Part shown: one piece after another, positions 35,801 to 47,819 of the stretch
Numbering within the stretch: the first letter of the stretch is position 1
Layout of the letters: each line of letters opens with the position of its first letter
From: Sipunculus nudus
Lineage: Eukaryota > Annelida > Sipuncula > Golfingiida > Sipunculidae
Reading direction: 5' to 3'
Assembly: GCA_026874595.1 (NCBI GenBank)
Contig: CM049310.1
Coordinates: forward strand, 38,693,558-38,757,557
DNA: 64,000 nucleotides
The notes under the pieces: model-generated
What the model was told of the DNA's origin: nothing
Database searches by the model: none
The model's input: the letters and a program-made list of their open reading frames with translations, nothing else
Program-made: the position numbers and the translations under genes

Positions 35801-36969
35801 AGTTAGTAAAAACAATGGGGTATCTTTAGACATAATTAATTGTACTAACAGTATTACTGCTTTAGCTTTTCAGCGTCATCTAGTGTTCGAATATTGAACG
35901 ATTCAAATTTTTTACATACCTCCTCAATGATTTAACTGTACGTTGAATAATCTTTTAACTGAATTTAGTGAAAATATTTATATCCGCATGTTCAATGAAT
36001 TCTGCTAAATGCAGATATAAATTATTAATGAGTATAAATGGCTGATTAAGGCGTTATGTGTTTAACAGAATGAACACTAGATGATGCTGAGATACAGAAG
36101 TGGCATAACGTTAATTAATAATGCAGACATATTTGAAAAAAAATAACTTACTGGGTTCACCAAAGATAAAAATAGCATACATGTGATATGATGAGTCGCA
36201 TATTGGCTGGAACTGTAGTGTATTTGACCTACCCGGCATTCACTAGTCTCATAATTTTTTCATCTGTGGGATCAATATTTGTGAACCACTCCGGAATCCG
36301 CGTATACTGGGTCAGGGTCCCCTCCAGCATCTTACGAGCCTTAAGCTGACTGAACTTGGCTCCTCTTAAGAACATCAGCAGGAACTTCGTGTCTGTCGAG
36401 GGTGAAACGTATTTATTATACATTCATCAATTAAGGAAAAAATGTTAAACACGAATAGTTCATTTTTGTATTCTCAAAGGAAGCGAAAGGGAATAAGAAC
36501 TTCTGATTGAATAATGACAGAAGAACGGAGCTACAATATAGCCCAACGCGACCTGCTGTCTAAAATGATGTAAGGTTGAGTAAATGTGTGGTATTATTAT
36601 TAGATATATCAGCTTTGATGATGTATTATCTCGTATAAATTATGTTCACATATATATAAAGAAGGGAAACATACGCATTATGCTGAAGTTTGTATTTTTG
36701 GGGGTAAGAAATAGTAACGGGTGACTGCTCAAACTAATAGTGGCGTGACCATGTGGTCGCATACTCAAAATATTTTTCTTGAATTTGATAGGTGTCGTCG
36801 TCGCGTGAATACCTGTCCTGCACCTGATGTGGGGCTGCTGTTTAACCCACTCCCTCAGCGCCCGGACAGCGCCCATCCTCTCCCGGGGGTTTTCATTCAG
36901 CTCCCTCAGGGCTTTCACCTGACTGGTTTCGTCTAGAGTACACACATACTCAGAATCCTGTGAAGACAT
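32818..36969 (-). CDS. CRAL-TRIO domain protein, alpha-tocopherol-transfer-protein-like, 7 exons
   Basis: Proteins of this family carry small hydrophobic ligands (tocopherol, retinoids, phosphoinositides) between membranes in the cytosol. Exons in transcript order: 36813-36969, 36233-36392, 35080-35141, 34491-34690, 33940-34050, 33402-33525, 32818-32960 (stop TAG). They join in phase to 318 residues, near the usual family length. ATG 36969 precedes the CRAL-TRIO N-domain (YVCTLDETSQVKALRELNE, then REWVKQQPHIRCRTDTKFLL and FLRGAKF). The lipid-binding domain follows: IPLPKKTKDGCKILLIRPG, GVVFIMDMTG, HFPGRYKAFHFYNMSP, IILHGQSLDGLYKHIPMELL, and the C-terminal RYGIDEKLRPVDTG. The 62 nt third exon is essential, because only with it do the phases match. 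It is transcribed toward CYP-B, tail to tail. A relic of its exon 2 lies at 25.5 kb. The ligand cannot be told from sequence. Confidence 0.93.
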
Positions 36970-37362
36970 GCTCTGCCTTCAGTATAATACCTGATGAAAG
37001 AAAACTGTAGCACTCATTTCGGCAAGTATTCATGAAAATATCCAGTTTAACCCGATATTTTATGTTTTACTGATACTATATACTGCGGGGATATACTGAA
37101 CCTACGATTGCGGATCTGATCTAATAAAAGGTATAGAAAGGTGAGTTGTCAAATATGTACGGATATCGATAGGACGACGAACACAGCACATGAATCTGCA
37201 AGAAGAGTTCCCACCCAGCACTGTATATGTTAATACATGTACCAATTAACATGGGCAATCAGGGTAAGGGCAAATAATAAATAAATATATATATATATAT
37301 AAATATATATATATCCCACAGTGTCTTGTTAGCGTTCAACCCATGTTATCGACAGGGCCAAA

Positions 37363-39000
37363 GTGCAAAGCATGGAGAACCCCACGGGTCTTCTTATACA
37401 GGAAGTTGACCCTACGGACAGCATTGGATTTATTCTATACAAACTGTTCAAGCAATTATTCCCTGATATTACCTTCGATGCTGTGACAAGAACAAGGAAT
37501 TACCTGTACGTCCACCCAAAAGGGAAACAGCATGTATCAAGATTGCGAGACAAAACAGAGTGGGACTCTACATCGGATTTCCGCAATATCCGAAAAATCA
37601 AGACCAAACCACACCCACTTAAGAAGCGTGCCAGGGAAACCAGACCAAAGAAATACCCTATAGTTGTCAAGGAATTCACCCAAAGATAACTGATACTGAA
37701 TAACTTCAGCTCATACAAGAACAATATTCTTTAGCTGCCTAGGTTATTAGATCGAAGAACGCCCGAAGTCAACAACCCATACACAGAGAATCATTTATAT
37801 TCACTGATTCAAATAGCGCCAGTTAAGCGTTACAGGACGGCCAATACGCTCCCGAGGCAGCGGAAATCTTACGCTTCTAAAGAAGCAACTGATTTTCACG
37901 CTGCCTGCTTTGACCGTTTATGATATATTTAGACACCAGATGGCGGTTCGTTGTCCGCTGAACAAAACGTGCGTATGATGTGAGAAGCAGCCAACCAGAT
38001 GCTAATAAACAAACACTCGACAGGCATCCTGGCTCCGCCCATAGCTGCGCTTGAAGCGCCGTTTACGTTCGAATTTTAATTACTCCCTCTGCATTTTCGC
38101 ATCATCGACCGATTCGATTCTGACAGTATGACTGTGTTCGCGTAGCCAAGTGTCTGGTGTCTGCAGAACTGAAACCAGCCAGCGAGGTGTGCACGCAGCC
38201 TTTGTTGTTCCGTTTCGTTTGAATTACAGCTCACCGACCGGGCATCCTATGTGCCCAAGGCCTTAAGCAAACCACGTCTGCGGCAATTCTCTCTGAGCCT
38301 GTGGCCTGTTTAGACGGTTACCGGGGCGATGAGTTGTCACTCAAAACGAAATGAACATGATTGGCTCCGTGTATTCCTCGCTTGGCCGTGTCTTCCAGCT
38401 TAAGGTCTCATCTGATTGGACAAAAATACAGTGCTCCCCTCTGGTGTAGCAATTCAGGATACGAGGTCATAACAAACAGCGCTTACCATATAGGAAGTAG
38501 GCCTATAGTTAAAGCGCTGTGTAAAGAGCGTAGACGGCCTAACCCTGGCTTACAACCGATACGCAACAGAACAATATCAGGACGTTCACTTGCCATTCAG
38601 CGTTCGATGCTGCGAGTGGGGGCATCGAGCGCGTGGATGTAATAATACTCAGATATGTTATAAGTGCGGGGACCCCGGTCACCACACCAGGAATTGTACA
38701 GAAACTGTTAACAAGTGTTAGAACAGTAATCAGGACCACGCAAGCAGTTAGAAAGGTTGCGCCACCTATCGTCACAAGAGAAAACAACTACTACCCGCTT
38801 TACACAGATTACATGTCAGTCATCTCAGAGAACTCCAACTCATACACCAACAAAGTCAGACGTCTTTATGGAAGTAGAAACAACAATAATGCCAGTCGGG
38901 ACAGAGACTAAACCCACACAAACGGACGTTACTACCAACAAAGTTAAGTCTTAGCAGATTCAGACTGACCGGCATACTTCCAGAACAAAGTCAACTCTAA
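37363..39000 (+). pseudogene. LINE ORF1 relic (RRM-like region and zinc knuckles), interrupted by a MITE
   Basis: An open segment at 37363-37689 (basic, ending KKYPIVVKEFTQR) continues in degraded frame to 37844 with stops. It then resumes directly after the MITE at 38533 as DGLTLAYNRYATEQYQDVHL, followed by CCEWGHRARGC and the canonical CCHC knuckle CYKCGDPGHHTRNC (about 38656-38697), then a third C-x2-C...H...C-like stretch. This arrangement is typical of ORF1 proteins of non-LTR retrotransposons. Several stops make it a dead copy. Past about 38.75 kb come PTQTD-type low-complexity frames. I do not see an endonuclease or reverse transcriptase in the same orientation. Confidence 0.75.
37845..38532 (+). 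mobile_element. 688 bp MITE, copy 1, inserted in LINE ORF1
   Basis: The element begins TACGCTCCCGAGGCAGCG and ends CGCTGTGTAAAGAGCGTA. The ends are imperfect inverted repeats (TACGCTC plus an inner CAGCG). It is flanked by GACGGCCAA (37836-37844) and GACGGCCTA (38533-38541), a 9-base target duplication with one difference. A second copy lies inverted at 51323-51978. Removing the element and one duplication reconnects the LINE frame, which confirms the borders. It has no coding capacity. The 9 bp duplication would fit a Mutator-like or Merlin-like transposase, but the family is not settled. Confidence 0.88.
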
Positions 39001-39454
39001 CTGAACCACTATCAACATCAAAGTCAAAACATGTGCAAACAGAAAAAAAGAGAAGAAACCAGCTATGACGTCAGCCTCAATACAGCACCGTTGAATACAA
39101 TACAAGTGTTTCACCTACTCGCCGCAGGCATCCTGCACCATACAGACTTAGGAAATGAGAACCTCATCACTTTTACCAGAGACTTCCTATTTGTGGCCAA
39201 CTTTACTTCCACTTTGCTTCATTCATTTTAAACACTCTTATAAGTTTCTATCAGGAAAGTTCAGTGACACGCTGGAAGCTCACAGAGATGAAAATACAGT
39301 TGAACTTAAACTAGCAGTAGTGAAACTCAACAAAATATGTTAAGAATTCAGGATGAGGACCCAGCTAATCATAATGTCCTAAATTTTGGACTTCATAAAA
39401 TTCACGTCAACCAAACAGCCTTAATCCGAGTAAACTTGTAAACATCATAGAGTT

Positions 39455-40880
39455 CATAATATATAGTATTTATATAGCGCCAAATTCTCCGATAGTCGGA
39501 CTCACAGCGCAATTCACACACACACACACACACACACACATCCTCATACAATGTCATGGAAATCTACTCCCTGTGCCTGACCCAGAAAAAAATGGATATT
39601 AATTACCAAAAGCTTGACGAAAGAGATACGTTTTTAAATTAGTTTCAAATGATAAAAGAGTTGGAGATTTTCTAAGTGTAATGGGGCTATGAAACGGAAG
39701 GAACGTTCAAAGATTTTCATATTACACTTTGGTATTTTAAGAAGATTTCCGCCAGCCGAGCGCAGCGTACGCAAAGACCGATAGGTTATTATTTTTTCAG
39801 TCAAATATGATGGAAGTGAGTAATCAAAACGGCGGTAAACAAAAACAGCAATTTTGTATTGTATACGGTACTTGACGGGAAGCCAATGGAGCTGTTTGAG
39901 CAGCGGGGTGACGTGGTCGGTCTTACGCTTCATAATGAGACGCGCCGCATTATTCTGGAACATCTGTAGCCGCGAGACTTGCTCTGCAGGTAACCAAGCA
40001 AGAACTAAATAACAATAATTCAGGCGAGATATTACTGCGGCGCAAATGAGCCGACAGCACGCATTTATAGAGAGGAAACGCCGGATTGAAACTATACGGC
40101 GGAGCTCGTGAAAGGCCGCACGACATATACTACTAATATAATCATGCATTGAAAGATTACGATCGATCTTAACACCTAGATAATTCACTGAATTTTGAAA
40201 AGGAACAGTGCAGCCCCCAATGCTAATAGACTCACTGTCAGTCGTCCTTAGAAGGGGTTTAGATCTGACAGGCATAATTTCAGTCTTGTCAGCATTCAAT
40301 TTAAGTTTGTTGCTGGTCATCCATGATAGTATATCCTCGATTCAAGCTTGTATGCTTAACTGGACAGAGCTGTACTCACCTGGTTCACTACTTTTTGAAA
40401 GTTAAGTGTCATCAGCATACTTATGAAAAGAACAATCATGTGCGGATATTATGCGAGCTAGTGGGTTGTGAATATAAAGTGAACAGTATAGGTCCTAACA
40501 CGGATCCCTGGTGAACCCCGTACAACAAAGTACATGGGTCTGATTTTCTACCGTCGACAATAACAGCTTGGGAACGATTGGCGAGGTATGACCATCCATG
40601 ACACTCAGTACGGCGGTCTCTGTGCTATGGGGCCTTCTGTACGCGGACTGATGGATTTCCATTAAGCTATTTTCATAATGATGACATTGTAACCTCTTTA
40701 AAACAATCTTCTCAAGGATTTTAGAAACGAAGGGAAGGTTCGAAACTGGCCTAAAGTGTTCATCACCATGGCAAGCAGTCTATTAGTTCCTGCGACAGAA
40801 ACGGGCAGAATACCTTGATTACCATCACAAGACTTTCGGAATATTAGTCAAAATTACACTTAAGAAGCGACCACGGCGGT
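39455..40880 (-). mobile_element. Non-LTR retrotransposon (CR1/L2-like) 3' part: reverse transcriptase C-terminus
   Basis: Minus-strand reading: NLPFVSKILEKIVLKRLQ and HQSAYRRPHSTETAVL (about 40.6-40.75 kb), GVHQGSVLGPILFTLY, and a YADD catalytic box just after a one-base frame break (about 40.4 kb). Then comes an open frame at 40320-39634 with NKLKLNADKTEIMPV, NYLGVKIDRNLSMHDYI, AARLIMKRKTDHVTPLL and LHWLPVKYRIQYKI. The 3' tail (TTGGCGCTATATAAATACTA, with a CA run at about 39518-39540 on the plus strand) ends near 39455. It is frameshifted, 5'-truncated, and dead. Confidence 0.88.
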
Positions 40881-40914
40881 AGTCAAAGACAAAATACAAA
40901 ATCATTGCATTATA

Positions 40915-40918
40915 TAAT

Positions 40919-40997
<79 letters not shown>
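40915..40997. repeat. (TA)n microsatellite
   Basis: AT-rich dinucleotide array with two short interruptions, between two LINE fragments. Confidence 0.95.
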
Positions 40998-41000
<3 letters not shown>

Positions 41001-41014
41001 TGTGTCAATCCATA

Positions 41015-41590
41015 TTATTATTATTTTCATCATTATTATTATTAAAGTACATTTATATTGCGCACTTTACATTATGGTACTGCTCAATGCGCATTTCAGA
41101 ACATAACATATTAGAATATTTATAATTAAGACGTAAAATAACTTCACAGAAGTACATAAGATCTGAATTATACTAAAAAGCTTAATCAAATCTAAAAAGG
41201 CAGTCATTTTGAGTAAACATTTTTATCCCTGAAAAGGAAAGTTTTGGATTTAGTTTGAAAGGTAGAGATATTAGAACAGATTCTAAGATCTTTAGAAAGA
41301 TTATTCAATACTTTTGGGACAGCTATGGAGAAAGCACGGTCACTACTTGTGACAAATCGTTTTGAAGACATTTGGAGTATGGATTGGTCAGTCCAGCGTT
41401 AAGCAAGAGCAGGCGGGTATTAATTATTGAGGTCAATAAGGTATCTAGGAGACATAAAGTGTTGCGAATGTAATCAAAAGAAGTTTAATTTTAATCGGCT
41501 GAGCTATAGGTAGCCAATGTAGGTCAACAAGAAAAGGGGTGGTATAATCATATTTCCTGATGCTTTTTATGAAGCCTATGTTCATTTGTA
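41015..41590 (-). mobile_element. Second LINE 3' fragment (reverse transcriptase C-terminal tail)
   Basis: Minus-strand reading gives FLVDLHWLPIAQPIKIKLLL near 41.5 kb and, in another frame, RFVTSSDRAFSIAVPKVLNN with FLFRD, ending at a stop at 41204-41206. Both are the conserved C-terminal pieces of CR1/L2-type reverse transcriptases. The 3' tail carries GCGCAATATAAATGTACTTT and then ATT/ATG triplets. Same orientation as the fragment at 39.5-40.9 kb but a different family member. Dead. Confidence 0.8.
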
Positions 41591-41599
41591 TTGTCTAGC

Positions 41600-43447
41600 G
41601 CCACCATGTCAGTAAAATAACTACCTCCCCCCTCCGCTTATGATGGTTTTCTGCATTACCTTTTCTGCATAGCCTACTAATTCCACGAAGAACTGCTATT
41701 TCCTATGGAGTGGTTTAGGGATGTCTATAGGTTACACTGAATATTATTCTACGTGAACTGTTAGGTAGATGTGCCCTATGTCCCTAATTCATGAACAGCT
41801 CTGTAATATCCAGTGCCTTGACATCCGGAACACTTACCTGAAACACTGTGAACGTAAAGTCTAAAAGTCTAAAAATCTTCACGTGCCCTCTGATGACGGA
41901 AAGCCCAAAACCCGGCCTTTCCCCCGGTTATATAGGTTGTAGGCGATTTCAAATGGTTTCGTTCATATTCTGCGCATTAACTGCTACAATGTTTGCTATA
42001 TCCTGATGTTTGCAAATATTCAAAGTGTATGGTCTACAAGAGGTTAAGCAAATGCTTTATCTGTGCTATGTTAGGTACTTTGATCTCTATCAATCATAAC
42101 TGATATGGTTTATGTCGCGTCTTATATACACCAGACCTTGCCCTGTACTAGGACTGAGGTAACCATCTCCAAATACTATCTGCTACATGAGGACACCTGT
42201 CTATCGAGTGACCCTGGGATAGGCTAATCATGCCACACGATGGTATATTAAATACAAGCCCTTGAGGCTAGCGGCCTAGATTCTATGTGGATTTTACTAT
42301 GATTATTTTAATTATGTATGGCGGCATACTGATGACTTGAGTCTGATATTGCAGCGCAATTTCTCAATCCTTTCATGCTGGAACATTGATGCTCGCACAG
42401 TGTCACCCCATCCCTGAATCAGTATGCAGAAGAAAGCATAAACAATACATAAACTCAATCAGTACATTATAAAGCCTATACAAAATACTAGAAAAAATTC
42501 AAATCCACTGTATCAGAAATATTAAGTACATTATACTGTAGTTTAAACAATTTCAGCCTGTATGCTATCATGCTATGATGGGGGGCATTTGGTGTGAGTT
42601 CCGCAGCAGGCGACCCAACCCCTTTCGTTCAATTTAAATGAAAGATCTCTTTGGTAACACAGCTGCGTGATTACTCAGACGCAGCTCGACATCTTTTAAA
42701 ATAAGCTGTAAATGGTTGTACTAGAAATATCCGAATTTAACGAGCAAATCTCAAACGTGGCAACAAGAAATCAGCTTTTCTTCCTATTACCCATAAAAAG
42801 ATCAGTCAGGTATAATTACCTGGCGAAATACCAATAGCTACCTCTTTCAGGTAAGATCACATTGATTGGTCACAAATGCCCGTCAGTTTTCAGCTATAAG
42901 GTCAGGGGATTTTATTTAGTCATCCAAAGAATCGCTAATTCGATTAAACTAGCGAAACTTTTTTTTTAAAAAAAAAGGATTCTAAAAACAGGAATTTTAG
43001 ATTAATTGCATTTTGATATAATGTTTCAAATTTGAGAGAAAAAAAATAAAGGTATAAAACATAAGTTTTTCCGTTTGTTTAGGTTAAGTGTCCCCAGTGA
43101 TTATACTTCAACTGAATAGTATAAATGTTTCGAGAAAGCTGAAAATAAACATACTTTATAAAATAAAACTGTATGACAATAATACACGTGATTTTTAATT
43201 ATTTTCGCCAATCAAGTATTTGTGTCCGAGTTAATATGTGTAAAACTAAGCGATAACAAAATACAAACAATCGTCAGTGACCACCATCTGCCGTCTGGAG
43301 ACAAAACAATTTTACAACTCTAAAGTATGCATCGGCAAAAATCAAAAGAATTCCTATATGTTATTTAAGGCAATCAGATCCACACTCAATCAGAAAATTT
43401 TATATTTATTACCCGGTTAAGTTATGCTGCAGGGTCTCGGTGTATAA

Positions 43448-43520
<73 letters not shown>

Positions 43521-43955
43521 TATATATAGATAGAATAGGTCCTATTCACTCATACTTAAATCCCGTTCCTTGGATCTATTAAGACTACTTATCGTAGCCA
43601 TGTATCCGTTCCCAGCGAGGACCAAGCAGAGCCAATTTTGACACATTTCTTTTTGAGTGAAAGCTCATAGGCCCGTTTATGTATTGTGTTGATGATAAAT
43701 GTCCGATTCGCATTATGACTTTAAATGGGATAACGATCATGTTGATTAAAGTGAACCTTGGCCATCAAAACAATTAAAACTCTATGTGAAACAGCAAGAA
43801 ACAAGATTAACATTGGGTCACATGAACACCAAAGGCAACAGCTGCAAGTAAAGCGTGTTACTGCATGATGTATGGTTAGTTTGAATGCCAACATGTTATT
43901 GTCGTGTTTATTATGTGAACAGCGCTACCATGTTGCCAGGTCCTCACATGCAGCC
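41600..43955. repeat. 5' flank of CYP-C: segment duplicated upstream of CYP-D
   Basis: Bases about 42030-42510 match 54610-55080 in the same order (CTACAAGAGGTTAA, CTTTGATCTCTATCA, TAATCATGCCACACGA, GCGGCATA, TAAACTCAATCAG). Bases about 43750-43970 match 57155-57420 (GTGAACCTTGG, AAAGCGTGTTA, ATGCAGCCTTTAAATAACTA). No gene is recognised. A (TA)n run lies at about 43447-43517. Confidence 0.8.
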
Positions 43956-43963
43956 TTTAAATA
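43956..43963 (+). promoter_or_regulatory. Original TATA-like box of CYP-C, now displaced
   Basis: TTTAAATA in the context GCAGCCTTTAAATAACTACA is identical to the element 93 bases upstream of CYP-D. In CYP-C it now lies almost 3.9 kb before the start codon because the pearl-like array is inserted between them. Confidence 0.45.
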
Positions 43964-44129
43964 ACTACAGATGCTTATAGTAAGCTACAGCTCGGATGAA
44001 TAAACAGAGTATAGCCAGATATTACTCTTGCATGCATCCTTTAACAAGTGACCAAGGGGTCATGACGCTCAGCTGACCAGGAAGACATTGACAAAAGTAA
44101 TTTTATCATCTAAATGTCAAATTTGAATG

Positions 44130-47100
44130 AAATACTTTTTCCAATCTTGAACTTTGTATAAAATCATCCAATATTCATTGGGGTACTATGGAGCTCTGTA
44201 GCATGAAGGATATGGGTAACAGACACCTATTTTCAAGGTTTACAAGATGACTTTTCAGGGGTCTCCCAGCATGTCAAAAAATAAAATTCTAGGTCCAGTT
44301 ATTATGATTTGTGCCCTGTTAACAAATCCGAATGTTTATTCTGGGGGGTATTTCAAAGCCGCATAGGATGAAGGATATGGGTAACAGAGATGTTATTTCA
44401 GGTGCACAAGGAGACTTTTCAGGGGCCTCCCAGCATATCAAGAAAGGAGATTCTAGGTCAAGTCATTATAATTTGTGCTCTGTTAACAGATGACCAAATC
44501 TTTATTCTGGGGAGTACTTCGGAGCCCCAGAGCATGAAGGATATGGGTAACAGGGACCTTATTTCGGGTTTCCATGTAGACCTTTTATGGGCTTCCCTGG
44601 AGGTGAGGACAGAAGATTCTAGGTCCAGTCATTATGATTTGTGCCCTGTTAATATATGACCAAATCTTTATTCTGGGGGGTACTTCAGAGCCCCATGGCT
44701 CACAGAATATGGGTAACATGGACCTTATTTCGGGTTTCCATGTAGACCTTTTATGGGCTTCCCTGGAGGTGAGGACAGAAGATTCTAGGTCCAGTCATTA
44801 TGATTTGTGCCCTGTTTACAGATGACCAAATGTTTAAAGATCACAAAAGTAGAGAAAAAAAACGTAAAAAATAAAAAAAAATATAGGTGGCGCCACCAAT
44901 CTTTCAGAAATTGATGAAACACTCCATGATCAATATCCATGCAAAGAATCATGGTGATTAATGCATTAGTTGTTCAGATACTTGAGCTTTTGTATTAAAT
45001 TTTGCATTATTCTGGGGGGGGGGGGTACTTCATAACCCCATAGCTCAAAGAATATAGGTCACAGTGACCTAATTTCAGGTTTAAAAGGAGAATTTCCATA
45101 GACCTCCCAGGATTTCAAGTAAGAAGATTCCCGGTCTAGCGGTTACGATTTGTGCCTTGTTAACAGACAGACGCCTGGATGGCCGGACGGACGACGGACA
45201 AAAGGTGATCCCTACAGCTCAGATGACTTTCAGTCAGCTGAGCTAAAAATTGAAAAAATACAGGTGGCGCCACCAGAATGCAGAAACTGATGAAACATTT
45301 CATGATCAATATCCATGCAAAGAATCATGGTGATCAATATAATAATTGTTCAGATACTTGAGCTTTTGTATCAAATTTTCCATTTTCCTGGGGGGTACTT
45401 CGGAGCCCCATAGCTCAGAGGTTATGGGTAACAGAGACCTAATTTCAAGTTTTTAAGGAAACTTTTCATGGGCCTCTCAGCATGTCAAGAGAGAAGATTC
45501 TAGGTCCAGTTGTTACGATTTGTGCCATGTTAACAGATGACCGCATCTTATGAGGTCTCAAAAATAGAGAAAAAAATTTGTAAAAATAAAAAAAAATACA
45601 GGTGGCGCCACCATACTGCAGAAACTGATGACACATTCCATGATCAATATCCATGCAAAGAATCATGGTGATCACTGCAATAGTTGTTTAGATACTTGAG
45701 CTTTTGTATCAAATTGTCCATTATTCTGAGGGATACTTCAGATGACTTACAGTCAGCTGAGCTAAAAACACTTAATGGTCAATATCCATGCAAAGAATCA
45801 TGAAGATCTCCGTATTAGTTGTTCAGATACTTCAGCTTTTGTATCAAATTGTCCATTATTCTGAGGGATACTTCAGAGACCTATAGCTTGAAGGATATGG
45901 GTAACAGAGACCTAATTCCACAGGCACTCTTCATGGGCCTCCTTGCATGACAAGAATGAAGTTTCTAGGTCCAGTTGTTGCAATTTGTACCCTCTTGATA
46001 GATAACATAGGTGGCGCCACCAGTCTGCAGGAACTGATGGAACATCTCATAATCAATATGTATGCCAAAAATCATGACCATCAGTGATGTAGTTATTGAG
46101 ATGTTGAAGTTTTTGTATGAAATTTTTGACTACTCTGGGGGGGTACTTTGGGGCCCCATAGCTCGAAGGATATGGGTAACAGAGACCTAATTTCTGGTTT
46201 CCATGGAGACTTTTCATAGGTCTTCTAGTGTGTTGAGAATGAAGATTCTAGGTCCAGTCGTTACTATTTGTGCCATGCTAACAGATGACAGCATCCTTAA
46301 AGGTCTCAAAAATAGAGGAAAAAATCGTAAAAAATCGAACGATACAGTTGGCGCAACCAGTCTGCAGGAACAGATGACACATCTCATGATCAATAGTTAT
46401 GCCACAAATCATGACCATCATTCAAGTAGTTAATGAGATATTGAAGTTTTTGTATGAATTTTTTTACTTTTCTTGGGGGTACTTTAGGGTTCCATAGCTC
46501 GAAGAATATGGGTAACAGAGACCTAATTTTGATTCCATGGAGACTTTTCATAGGTCTCTTAGTGTGTCGAGAATGAAGATTCTAGGTCCAGTCGTTATGA
46601 TTTGTGCCACGTTAACAGATGACAGCATCCTTAAAGGTCTCCAAAATAGAGGAAAAAATCGTAAAAAATCAAACAATACAGGTGGCGCCACAAGTCTGCA
46701 GGAACTGATGGAACATTTTATAATCAATATGTATGCCAAAAATCATGACCATCAGTGATGTAGTTATTGAGATATTGAAGTTTTTGTATGAAATTTTTTA
46801 CTTTTCTTGGGGGTACTTTGAAGCTCCATAGCTCGAAGAATATGGGTAACAGAGACATAATTTCTGGTTTCCATGGAGACTTTTCATAGGTCTCTCAGTG
46901 TGTCAAGAATGAAGATTCTAGGTCCAGTCTTTACGATTTGTGCCTTGTTAACAGATGTTTACATATTGAAAGGTTTCAAAAATAGAGAAAAAAATTCGTA
47001 AAAAATTGAACGATACCGGTGGCGCCACCAGTCTGCAGGAAGTGATGGAACATCTCATGATCAATATGTATGACAAAAATCATGACCATCAGTCAAGTAT

Positions 47101-47735
47101 TTAATGAGATATTGAAGTTTTTGTTTGAAATTTTTTACTTTTCTGGGGGGTAGTTTGGGGCCCCATAGCTGGAAGGATATGGGTAACAGAAACCTAATTT
47201 CTGGTTTCCATGGAGACTTTTCATAGGTCTCTCAGTGTGTCGAGAATGAAGATTCTAAGTCCAGTCATTACGATTTGTGCCTTGTTAACAGATGTTCACA
47301 TTTTTAAAGGTCTCAAAAATAGAGAAAAAAATTCGTAAAAATTCGAAAAATACAGGTGGCGCCACCAGTCTTCATGAACTGATGGAACCTCTCATGATCA
47401 ATATGTATGCCAAAAATCATGACCATCAGTCAAGTAGTTAAAGAGATATTGAAGTTTTTGTATGAAATTTTGGAATTTTCTGGGGGGTACTTTGGGGCCC
47501 CATAGCTCGAAGGATATGGGTAACAGAGACCTAATTTCTGGTTTCCAAGGAGATTTTTCATGGACCTCCCAGGATGTCAAGTAAGAAGATTCCAGTTCTA
47601 GCGGTTACGATATGTGCCTGGTTAACGGACAGACAGACGGACAGACGGACAGACGGACAGACAGACAGACAGACGGACGACAGACAAAGAGTGATCGCTA
47701 TAGCTCAGATGACTTTATGTCAGCTGAGCTAAAAA
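44130..47735 (+). mobile_element. Pearl/Helentron-like element: tandem array, GACA microsatellite, 3' hairpin
   Basis: The first part (to about 44.8 kb) repeats a ~166 bp monomer (landmark ATATGGGTAACAG at spacings of 165-168). The rest repeats a ~336 bp dimer made of that monomer plus a second ~170 bp block with the perfect palindrome GGTGGCGCCACC. Most dimer copies are 331-340 apart, and two are longer. The array ends in GACA/GACG units (47629-47690) and a stem-loop, AGCTCAGATGACTT...GTCAGCTGAGCT, followed by AAAA. An internal remnant of the same end lies at 45170-45250. Core repeats of about 160 bp, an ACGG/ACAG-type microsatellite and a 3' hairpin are the hallmarks of bivalve pearl elements. 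No transposase is present. Confidence 0.75.
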
Positions 47736-47819
47736 ACTATAGATGCTCGTAGTGGGTAAAAGCTCGGATATACAAGTCTTTCCTGTCTAATGGGTTATCA
47801 CACAGTTCGTTTGGCAACC

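Noticed and set aside
44390-46758. Frames repeated along the array (for example the METFHRSSSV type)
   Set aside because: They recur with the satellite unit and are broken in most copies, so they are not genes.
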